Origin: OFTM10 sp964196195
GTDB lineage: Bacteria; Actinomycetota; Acidimicrobiia; Acidimicrobiales; Aldehydirespiratoraceae
NCBI GenBank assembly: GCA_964196195.1
Contig: CAXMSE010000054.1
Location: 1-21,204, forward strand
Length of the DNA: 21,204 nucleotides
Direction: 5' to 3'
The notes under the pieces were generated by a model. That model was not told where the DNA came from and made no database searches. It worked only from the letters and a program-made list of their open reading frames with translations. Within the stretch, counting starts at the first letter, position 1; the number at the start of each line of letters is the position of its first letter. Positions 14,593 to 21,204 of the stretch are shown here, one piece after another. The translations under genes were made by a program, and so were the position numbers.

Positions 14593-16503
14593 CTACTCGG
14601 CGGCTCGTTTGCGGGCTTCGTTCAGTACATCGAGAAGGCCCTCGATCTTGGGATCGATCGTCACATCGTCGAGGAGGCGAGCCATCGGTCGTTGCCAGTT
14701 TGGGCGCTCGGCCGAACCGGATCCAGGCACGTTGACCGGCTCGGTCTCGAGCCACAGGTCCTCGAGCCAGATGGTCACCAGGGGGCTCAGAGACTCGCCG
14801 AGCCACACCATGAGCGACGACAGGAGAATCTCGGGGTCCGCGCCGGCCCCCAGCAAATCCGCCAGACCCTCGGCCGCGTCGCGCCGCGCCGCTCGCTCGC
14901 CCGGAGCTGAGGCAGCTGCCAGCAGCCCAAGGCGGACTCGCTCGTCGATGTCGATCCCGTCAACCCAGCCGGCGAGGGTCGGCGTGTCGTGGGTGCTGAT
15001 CATCGCGACCTCGTCGGGAGCCGGCGCACTCATCGATTCCTCAGCCGCCGCGAACTCGGCGAGGTACATGCCCCGAATACCATGACGCGGAAGTGCCTCG
15101 TCGATTGCCACCGGTACCGTGCCCAGGTTTTCGCCCACCACCTCGCACCGGTTGCGATGAGATTCCAGGCAGATGACGGCGAACAGCTCTTCGGTCGGAT
15201 ACTCGACATAGGTGCCTTCGGCCAGAGTCAGGCCATCGGGAATCCAGTAGAGACGGTTCATCGCCATTATGTGGTCGATCCGCAGCAAACCGGCCAACGA
15301 TGCCTGGTGAGCGATACTGGCGGCGATGTAGGCGTGCCCCTCAAGTTGTGACTCCCGGGGCAGAACCGGGGGAAAGCCCCAACCCTGGCCGCTGGGAAAC
15401 CCCGCATCCGGAGGTGCCCCGACGGACATGCCCGTCGCGAAGAGATCGGGACGCGACCACGAGTCGTAGCCATGCGGATGAACACCGACCGCCAGATCCA
15501 GGCCCAGCCGCACGCCACCGAGTCGACCCCTGAGGGCCCCCAGCTGGCGGCTCGCCTCCAATTGCGACACCAGGTGGAACCGCTCTTCATCGGCATCGAT
15601 GTGGGCGGGCGCGAGGCGACCATGGCGCGGCTGTTCGGGCCATGAGCGCCAATCTCGACCCAGCTTTCGTTGAGCACCACGAAAGGCCGCATAGGCCGCG
15701 AGGGCAGGATCGATCGCTGCTGGGGCTGGTGCCGGCCGGGTTGCCAGCGCAGCGCGAACCTCCTGCGACGCCTGGTTCACGTCGAGCTTCTCGGGAATCG
15801 ATGCCGACCGGTGGGCGGCGCCGAGATCGAGGATGAGCTCGCTCCAGAATAAGCGACTCACGGGTGAGTAGGGGCTGGGCTCGCACGGGATGTCGTTGAA
15901 CGTCGGCAGCAGGGGCAGCAAGGTGACCACATCGACACCGCGAGATCCCAACCAATCACACACGGTGGCGAGGTCGGCGAGGTCTCCGAGGGATCTGCTG
16001 CGGCGCGACCGCAGCGCGCTGAGGTGGGCAGACACGCCCCAGCTCGGCCCGTCATCGTTGCTCCGCCACGCAGTGACCGGCGCCGAGATGATGGTGCTCG
16101 TTGCCTCGCGACCCCCGGCCTGCACCTGAAGGCGGTGGTAACCAGGCGGCAGGCGTTGGTGGATGCCCAGGCGAGGTCCCCCCGCCCTGATCGTGCTGCC
16201 GTCTTCCAACGTGATCACAGCGTCGACATCTATTGGCATTCCGGTGACGGGAATTTCGGGTAGGAGCCCGTCCCAGGCGAGCACCACCGGCGCGATCAGT
16301 TCTTTTGCGCTCTGGGCGGCGAACGCATCTCGGGCCTTGGCCGCGTCGGCCGGAGTAGCCAGCTCGGCGCCCAACGCGGCGCAGACACCAACGAGCGTCT
16401 CGGACCCGACGACCACATCACGCCCCAGCCCGTCGCGGTATCGGGTGGCCACGCCCATAGACCTCGCCAGCCGATGCAGATCGCTCGACGAGCCCTCAGC
16501 CAT
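14593..16503 (-). CDS. malQ: 4-alpha-glucanotransferase (amylomaltase)
   Basis: This 636-residue GH77 enzyme transfers 4-alpha-glucan segments between maltodextrins and releases glucose. It would process the short chains left from glycogen breakdown. The catalytic set is visible: nucleophile Asp410 in GLLRIDH, acid/base Glu458 in VVGENLG, and transition-state Asp506 in STHDTPTL. Further family motifs are PYSPVSRLFW (211-220), HPHGYDSWS and GWGFPPV. Residues 1-150 form the N-terminal extension common in actinobacterial and E. coli-type MalQ. The ATG at 16503 overlaps the glgB stop by 8 bp (ATGGCTGA), so translation is coupled to glgB. Longer upstream starts would lie over glgB and show no homology. 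Confidence 0.95.
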   Translation of the reverse strand: MAEGSSSDLHRLARSMGVATRYRDGLGRDVVVGSETLVGVCAALGAELATPADAAKARDAFAAQSAKELIAPVVLAWDGLLPEIPVTGMPIDVDAVITLEDGSTIRAGGPRLGIHQRLPPGYHRLQVQAGGREATSTIISAPVTAWRSNDDGPSWGVSAHLSALRSRRSRSLGDLADLATVCDWLGSRGVDVVTLLPLLPTFNDIPCEPSPYSPVSRLFWSELILDLGAAHRSASIPEKLDVNQASQEVRAALATRPAPAPAAIDPALAAYAAFRGAQRKLGRDWRSWPEQPRHGRLAPAHIDADEERFHLVSQLEASRQLGALRGRLGGVRLGLDLAVGVHPHGYDSWSRPDLFATGMSVGAPPDAGFPSGQGWGFPPVLPRESQLEGHAYIAASIAHQASLAGLLRIDHIMAMNRLYWIPDGLTLAEGTYVEYPTEELFAVICLESHRNRCEVVGENLGTVPVAIDEALPRHGIRGMYLAEFAAAEESMSAPAPDEVAMISTHDTPTLAGWVDGIDIDERVRLGLLAAASAPGERAARRDAAEGLADLLGAGADPEILLSSLMVWLGESLSPLVTIWLEDLWLETEPVNVPGSGSAERPNWQRPMARLLDDVTIDPKIEGLLDVLNEARKRAAE

Positions 16504-18373
16504 CTGTTGTGAAGAAGCAGGTGGCCAGCGGGGGCACGGTGAGCGACAACGAGTCGCTGTGGCCGTGGGCGCTGATCTGCTCGGTGTGCACCACTCCATT
16601 GACCGCGCCACTGCCCCCGAAGGCGATTTCGTCGCCGTTGGCCAGCTCACTCCATGTCCCACCGATGGGCACGCCCACCCGATAGTCGTGGCGAGGCCTC
16701 GGCGAGAAGTTGGATACGACCAGCACCGGTCGACAATCCGGAGCGGTGCGGAGGAAGGCAAGCACATTGTTTCCCGCGTCGTCACCGATTATCCACGAGA
16801 AGGCATCGGCGTCGCTGTCGCGACGATGCAGACCAGGCTCGGATCGGTACAGCTCGTTCAGCCGCGCCACCCAGGCCAGCACCCCCGCGTTGCCCTCATC
16901 CTCCAAGACCGCCCAGGGCAGCTCCGCTTCGTGGCTCCACTCCTCGGCCATGGCCAACTCCGCGCCCATGAACAACAGCTTCTTCCCCGGCAGGCCGTAC
17001 TGGTAGCCGTAGAGCAGGCGTAATCCCGCGAGCTGCTGCCATCGATCCCCGGGCTGGCGAGCCAGCAGCGAGCCCTTGCCATGGACCACCTCGTCGTGGG
17101 ACAGGGGAAGCATGAAGTTCTCGTCGAAGGCGTACGCCATGCGGAATGTGAGCTCATCGTGATGCCAGCGCCGGTGAATCGGATCGCGGCTGACGAACTG
17201 CAGGGTGTCGTTCATCCAGCCCATGTCCCATTTGAAGCCGAACCCGAGACCCCCATCGTCGGTGGAACGAGATACGCCGGGCCACGCGGTGGACTCTTCA
17301 GCGACGGTGAGCGTGTCCGGATGATGGAGGTAGATCCGACGGTTCAGTTCCTGGAGGAAAGCGATGGCGCCGAGATTCTCCCTGCCTCCATGCTCGTTGG
17401 GAATCCACTCGCCCTCGGCCCTCGAGTAGTCGCGGTAGAGCATCGACGCGACGGCATCGACCCGGAGCCCATCCGCGTGGTAGTGCTCCATCCAGAACCG
17501 AGCACTGGACAACAAGAAGCTGCGAACCTCGTGGCGGTCGTAGTTGAAGATGGCGCTCCGCCAATCCGGATGGAAACCCAGCCGAGGATCCGCGTGCTCG
17601 TAGAGATGGGTGCCGTCGAAGCGAGCCAGGCCGTGGTCGTCGGTGGGGAAATGGCTCGGCACCCAATCAAGCAGGACGCCATAGCCCCGTTGATGCAACA
17701 GATCGACGAGGGCCATCAGATCCTGGGGACGGCCGTAGCGAGCGGTTGGAGCGAAGTAGCCGGTGGTCTGGTAGCCCCACGAGCCGTAGAAGGGGTGTTC
17801 CATCACCGGCAGCAACTCGACGTGGGTGAACCCGGTGCGATCGAGGTGGTCCGCGAGTGCGGCGCCAAGCGCCCTGTAGCCCCCCGGCTCGTATCGCCAC
17901 GATCCAAGGTGGACCTCGTATACGGAGATCGGAGCATCATGGGCGTTGTGCTGGGCCCGACTCTCCATCCAGTCGGCGTCGCACCAGTCGTAGTGCAGGT
18001 CCCACACCACCGAGGCGGTGGCAGGCGGTTCCTCGGCTGCCACCGCCATCGGGTCGGCCTTGTCGACTGCTGCACCATCGGACCCGACAACACGGTACTT
18101 GTACTGATCACCATGACGGACGCCCGTCAGATGACTGCTCCAGATCCCGGCCGGCGACGGCGTCATCGGTGCGGCCTCGGGATTCCAGCCGTTGAAGTCG
18201 CCCATCACCGAGACGGACCGGGCGGCCGGAGCCCAGGCGCGGAAGGTGCAGCCGCCTTCATCGAGATGAGCGCCCAGCACATGAGCCAGGCCATCGTGGG
18301 TACCCTCGCTGAACCGCCACAGGTCGAGATCCGCGAGGGGTGGCGGGGCGGTGACGACCGGCTCTTTCGTCAT
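16496..18373 (-). CDS. glgB: 1,4-alpha-glucan branching enzyme
   Basis: This 625-residue GH13 enzyme forms the alpha-1,6 branches of glycogen. A CBM48 module (about residues 35-115, FRAWAPAARSVSVMGDFNGWN in the first strands) precedes the (beta/alpha)8 barrel with EVHLGSWR and ELLPVMEHPFYGSWGYQ. Catalytic residues are Asp306 (DGLRVDAVASML), Glu359 (TVAEEST) and Asp427 (LPLSHDEVVHGKGS). It lacks the extra N-terminal domain of E. coli GlgB, so it is the shorter form. The ATG at 18373 is chosen because TATCGT lies exactly six bases upstream and no Shine-Dalgarno is present, which fits a leaderless message. It diverges from glgC with only 11-29 bp between starts and is followed by malQ in one operon. 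Confidence 0.96.
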   Translation of the reverse strand: MTKEPVVTAPPPLADLDLWRFSEGTHDGLAHVLGAHLDEGGCTFRAWAPAARSVSVMGDFNGWNPEAAPMTPSPAGIWSSHLTGVRHGDQYKYRVVGSDGAAVDKADPMAVAAEEPPATASVVWDLHYDWCDADWMESRAQHNAHDAPISVYEVHLGSWRYEPGGYRALGAALADHLDRTGFTHVELLPVMEHPFYGSWGYQTTGYFAPTARYGRPQDLMALVDLLHQRGYGVLLDWVPSHFPTDDHGLARFDGTHLYEHADPRLGFHPDWRSAIFNYDRHEVRSFLLSSARFWMEHYHADGLRVDAVASMLYRDYSRAEGEWIPNEHGGRENLGAIAFLQELNRRIYLHHPDTLTVAEESTAWPGVSRSTDDGGLGFGFKWDMGWMNDTLQFVSRDPIHRRWHHDELTFRMAYAFDENFMLPLSHDEVVHGKGSLLARQPGDRWQQLAGLRLLYGYQYGLPGKKLLFMGAELAMAEEWSHEAELPWAVLEDEGNAGVLAWVARLNELYRSEPGLHRRDSDADAFSWIIGDDAGNNVLAFLRTAPDCRPVLVVSNFSPRPRHDYRVGVPIGGTWSELANGDEIAFGGSGAVNGVVHTEQISAHGHSDSLSLTVPPLATCFFTTDG

Positions 18374-18379
18374 TCGCTC

Positions 18380-18385
18380 ACGATA
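18380..18385 (-). promoter_or_regulatory. Candidate -10 element of leaderless glgB
   Basis: Minus-strand TATCGT (TANNNT) ends six bases before the glgB ATG at 18373, placing the transcription start on the ATG. Its outer base coincides with the first in-frame ATG of the divergent glgC at 18385, so promoter and coding sequence would overlap. No good -35 hexamer is visible, so the call is tentative. Confidence 0.4.
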
Positions 18386-19656
18386 TGAGGCAATGTGTGC
18401 ACATGCTCGAGAACGCAACACAGCCACGAGTCCTCAGCATGGTTCTGGCGGGAGGTGAAGGGAAACGTCTCGCGCCCCTGACCCTCGACCGCGCCAAGCC
18501 AGCCGTCCCCTTCGGAGGTCACTACCGACTGATCGACTTCCCTCTGTCGAATCTGGCCAATGGCGGCTACCGCAAGATCGTGGTGCTCACCCAATACAAG
18601 AGCCACAGTCTCGACGTTCACCTGTCGCTGACCTGGCGCCTCAGCGCCTTCTTGGGCAACTACGTGACGTCGGTACCCGCGCAGATGCGCCGGGGCCCTC
18701 GCTGGTTCCTGGGTTCCGCCGACGCGATGTTCCAAAACCTCAACCTCATCGACGACGAACAACCGGACTACGTGTTCGTCTTCGGAGCCGACCACATCTA
18801 CCGCATCGATCCCCGCCAGATGCTCGATCAACATATCGAGTCGGGGGCGAGCGTCACCGTCGCCGGTATCCGCGTTCGCCGTCAAGAGGCAGACCAGCTG
18901 GGTGTGATCGAGCTCGGTGAAGGCACCAAGATCGACCGCTTCCTGGAAAAGCCGCAGCCAGACGAGGTGAAGGGCTTGGCCGACAATCCCGATGAGATTC
19001 TGGCCTCGATGGGCAACTATGTCTTCAGCGCCGATGCCCTGGTGGAGCTGCTCCACGAGAACGCCGCAAAAGAAGACACCAAGCACGATGTCGGCGGCGA
19101 CCTCATCCCCATGATGGTCGACTCGGGGGAAGCTCACGTCTACGACTTCACCAATAATGTTGTGCCGGGCCAGGAGTCTCAGGAGCACTACTGGCGCGAC
19201 GTCGGAACGATCGACAGTTACTTCGATGCCCATATGGACCTGGTCGACGACTTCCCGGCCTTCGACCTCTACAACGCGAAATGGCCGATCTACACCCAGG
19301 GGCGAACGCTGTCGCCCGCGAAGGTGGTCAACGACGGCGTTCACGGCTCATCGTCGGTGAGGCGTTCGCTGCTCAGTGCCGGCGTCGTCATCGCGGGCGG
19401 GAAGGTCAGAAACAGTGTTCTCTCGCCCGGGGTGCGCATTGGCGGCGGCGCCTTGGTGGAAGGAGCGGTGCTTCTCGACGATGTCGTGATCGGCGAGGGG
19501 GCCCAGGTACGCAACGTGGTTCTGGACAAGAACGTCGTGGTACCGCCCGGAGCTCGCATTGGCCACGACCCCGATCATGACCGCGCCAACTACACCGTCT
19601 CCGAGGGCGGAGTGGTGGTCGTGGCCAAGGGGGCTGAGGTCATCGCCTCGCAGTAG
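18385..19656 (+). CDS. glgC: Glucose-1-phosphate adenylyltransferase (ADP-glucose pyrophosphorylase)
   Basis: This 423-residue enzyme makes ADP-glucose from glucose-1-phosphate and ATP, the committed step of glycogen synthesis. Visible are the nucleotidyltransferase signature VLAGGEGKRLAPLT with AKPAVPFGG, VLTQYKSHSL, the FGADHIYR catalytic strand, DRFLEKPQPDE, and HYWRDVGTIDSYFDAH. A C-terminal left-handed beta-helix (about 300-415) shows repeated SVLSPGVRIGGG-type hexapeptides. The ATG at 18385 leaves 11 bp to glgB; an ATG at 18403 would remove six residues and is equally plausible, since homology starts at PRVLSMVLAGG. No clear Shine-Dalgarno precedes either. The 3' end overlaps the convergent glgA by 17 bp. 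Confidence 0.96.
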   Translation: MRQCVHMLENATQPRVLSMVLAGGEGKRLAPLTLDRAKPAVPFGGHYRLIDFPLSNLANGGYRKIVVLTQYKSHSLDVHLSLTWRLSAFLGNYVTSVPAQMRRGPRWFLGSADAMFQNLNLIDDEQPDYVFVFGADHIYRIDPRQMLDQHIESGASVTVAGIRVRRQEADQLGVIELGEGTKIDRFLEKPQPDEVKGLADNPDEILASMGNYVFSADALVELLHENAAKEDTKHDVGGDLIPMMVDSGEAHVYDFTNNVVPGQESQEHYWRDVGTIDSYFDAHMDLVDDFPAFDLYNAKWPIYTQGRTLSPAKVVNDGVHGSSSVRRSLLSAGVVIAGGKVRNSVLSPGVRIGGGALVEGAVLLDDVVIGEGAQVRNVVLDKNVVVPPGARIGHDPDHDRANYTVSEGGVVVVAKGAEVIASQ

Positions 19657-21031
19657 AGGCGACCAGTTCCTCGTAGATCTCGATGTGATGAGCCGCGGGA
19701 GTCACCCACGACCAGTCCTCGTTCATGCCCCTGCCCTGGATCGCGGTGCGTCTCGCTGCGTGGCGCCACGCTCTCACTGCCCTGTGTAGCGCGTCGACAA
19801 GGCCGGCCGTGTCGACGGTTGCGGCCACGAAGCCTGTGCCTCGGAGACGATCGTCATCGGCGTCGACAACGGTGTCGTGTAGGCCGCCGACGTCGGTCAC
19901 CACCGGAATCGACCCATAGGCCATTGCCTGCATCTGGGCGAGACCGCAGGGCTCGAATCTGCTCGGCATCACGAACAGGTCAGAGCCCGCAAACAGACGG
20001 TGCGCGAGCGGCTCGTCGTAGCCGTCGAAGAACCAGACGTGTTCGGGCATCGCTCGAGCGCACTCCGCCAACGCGGTGGCGACCGCCGCATCGCCGGATC
20101 CGAGTACGGCAAGACGCGCCGACATATGGGGAAAGAACTGGGCGGCGCTCAACAGGAGATCGATGCCTTTTTGTTCGACCAGGCGGCTGACGATGGCCAC
20201 GGTGGGCACCTTGTCGACAGGCCACCCCGTCTCCTCGGCCAGCGCCAGCCGACAGGCTTCGCGGCCCTTGCGATCAGCCCCCGAGAACGACGCAGCGATG
20301 GAGGGATCCGACACGGGGTTCCAGATTGAGATGTCTATGCCGTTGCGGATCCCGATGAGACGGTCGCCCAGAGCCGCCAGGCGCTCGTGGAGGCCCATAC
20401 CGCCCTCCTCGGTGACGATCTCCGCGGCATAGTTGGGGCTGACAGCCACGACCCTGTCGACCAACTCCAGCGCCCCGGCCAGCGGGTTGGTGGCCTGATA
20501 CCAGGCGAATCGGTGAGCGTCCACGGGCAGGTGGTCGAGCCACGCCCTGTCCATGACGCCCTGGTAGCCGAGCGTGTGGATCGTGAGTAGCAAGGGTGGT
20601 AGCTCCGCCGCCATGCCGGTTGTGGCCGCGGTGTGCCAGTCGTTGAGGTGCAATACATCTGGCTTGCGGACCCGGCTCAGCTCGGCGATGACTGCGCAGA
20701 ACGCCATGAACCGGTGGTCATTGTCAGGCCATCCCTCCCCCTGGGCATCGACGTAGGGGTGGGGGCGGTCCATGCCGGGCACATGGACGAGTGTGAGATC
20801 GCCGACGTCTTTGTGACGGCCGCGACGCACCCGAATCTCGCCGACCCACCAGGGCACCTCGAGCTCGATCTCCATCTGGTCGGCGAGCTCGACCCCGCCG
20901 TAGTCGGGCAGGACGACCTCAACCTCGACGCCTCGGGCCCGCAGGGCGCGCACCAGGCCGGCCGCGGCCTCCGCCAGACCACCGACTCTTGCGATCGGGG
21001 AGAGCTCCGCGGTGGCGAACAGGATCTTCAT
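19640..21031 (-). CDS. glgA: Glycogen synthase, GT5 type
   Basis: This 463-residue GT-B glycosyltransferase would add glucose from ADP-glucose to the non-reducing ends of glycogen. Features are the N-terminal MKILFATAELSPIARVGGLAE, HLNDWHTAA, TIHTLGYQG, VSPNYAAEI, IRNGIDISIWNP, the second-domain SRLVEQKGID, and the donor-site motif SRFEPCGLAQMQAMAYGS with its conserved glutamate. In bacterial GT5 synthases the N-terminal motif is KxGGL with Lys15 near the sugar nucleotide. Here residue 15 is Arg, a conservative but notable change. The ATG at 21031 overlaps the stop of the upstream glgX-like gene (ATGA), so the two are coupled. Its end overlaps glgC tail to tail. Confidence 0.94.
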   Translation of the reverse strand: MKILFATAELSPIARVGGLAEAAAGLVRALRARGVEVEVVLPDYGGVELADQMEIELEVPWWVGEIRVRRGRHKDVGDLTLVHVPGMDRPHPYVDAQGEGWPDNDHRFMAFCAVIAELSRVRKPDVLHLNDWHTAATTGMAAELPPLLLTIHTLGYQGVMDRAWLDHLPVDAHRFAWYQATNPLAGALELVDRVVAVSPNYAAEIVTEEGGMGLHERLAALGDRLIGIRNGIDISIWNPVSDPSIAASFSGADRKGREACRLALAEETGWPVDKVPTVAIVSRLVEQKGIDLLLSAAQFFPHMSARLAVLGSGDAAVATALAECARAMPEHVWFFDGYDEPLAHRLFAGSDLFVMPSRFEPCGLAQMQAMAYGSIPVVTDVGGLHDTVVDADDDRLRGTGFVAATVDTAGLVDALHRAVRAWRHAARRTAIQGRGMNEDWSWVTPAAHHIEIYEELVASTARR

Positions 21032-21204
21032 GGACTCTGATCATCGCCCAACTGGCGCAATACCACCATTGCCCAGGTGTCGACGACCAGGGTCTCGTCG
21101 CTCACGATCTCCGCTCCTCGGTCCGAGGAGTGCGAGGTGTCCAGCTCGATCATCCAGTCGGCGCCCCCGAGCCCGTTCGGAATGACAAAGGCACTCGAAC
21201 TGGC
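21028..21204 (-). CDS. glgX: Glycogen debranching enzyme GlgX-like, 3' end only
   Basis: This is the last 58 codons of a gene that runs off the right edge, ending in TGA at 21028-21030 (overlapping the glgA ATG). The piece reads AFVIPNGLGGADWMIELDTS, then VSDETLVVDTWAMVVLRQL. That looks like the C-terminal beta-sandwich of GlgX/TreX isoamylase-type debranching enzymes, where a short W-x-LDT strand and a final V-x-L-R strand are usual. The glycogen context supports it. The catalytic barrel lies outside the window, so another GH13 enzyme such as a trehalose-synthesis protein cannot be excluded. Confidence 0.65.
   Translation of the reverse strand, partial: ASSSAFVIPNGLGGADWMIELDTSHSSDRGAEIVSDETLVVDTWAMVVLRQLGDDQSP

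Noticed and set aside
17081..18388. Long open frame antisense to glgB (435 codons)
   Set aside because: Shadow of glgB; its translation has no recognisable motif.

Overview
The window is high-GC DNA with short gaps, many stop/start overlaps and several genes that appear to lack Shine-Dalgarno leaders. This suggests a high-GC actinobacterium, perhaps Acidimicrobiia-like. That placement is an inference from gene style and order, not a marker result. No rRNA, tRNA, CRISPR array or insertion sequence was recognised.

Layout. (1) Bases 1-318 hold no gene I can support. (2) 319-5027 is an acyl-CoA block. On the minus strand a MarR regulator is followed by an acyl-CoA dehydrogenase. Divergently there is a three-gene operon: a B12 mutase large subunit, its B12-binding small subunit and a MeaB-type G-protein chaperone. 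The mutase has the residue pair of isobutyryl-CoA mutase (Phe/Gln), not of methylmalonyl-CoA mutase (Tyr/Arg). (3) 5013-6595, minus strand: a sterol-desaturase-type membrane di-iron protein translationally coupled to a crotonase-fold protein that lacks both catalytic glutamates. (4) 6596-6917 is an apparently empty gap. (5) 6918-11947 (possibly 12007), minus strand: an NAD-linked molybdenum formate dehydrogenase operon, then a GNAT acetyltransferase.

The formate dehydrogenase is the most striking part. The catalytic gene has an in-frame TGA exactly at the Sec/Cys position, followed by a SECIS-like hairpin with a GGUCU apical loop, so it reads as a selenoprotein. The alpha chain is also split. 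The catalytic module comes first, a NuoE-NuoF fusion second, and the module that would normally form the alpha N-terminus (2Fe-2S, two 4Fe-4S and the molybdopterin Fe4S domain) third. That module has lost the His-Cys3 cluster ligands. Formate electrons would pass from Mo/Sec through the Fe-S module to FMN and NAD+.

(6) 12046-14552, plus strand: prolyl-tRNA synthetase, then an IclR regulator preceded by a perfect 11-bp inverted repeat. (7) 14593-21204 is a glycogen island: malQ, glgB, glgC, glgA and the 3' end of a glgX-like gene. GlgC makes ADP-glucose, GlgA extends chains, GlgB branches them, and GlgX and MalQ debranch and rearrange them. glgB and glgC diverge with only about 11-29 bp between start codons, and glgC and glgA overlap tail to tail.
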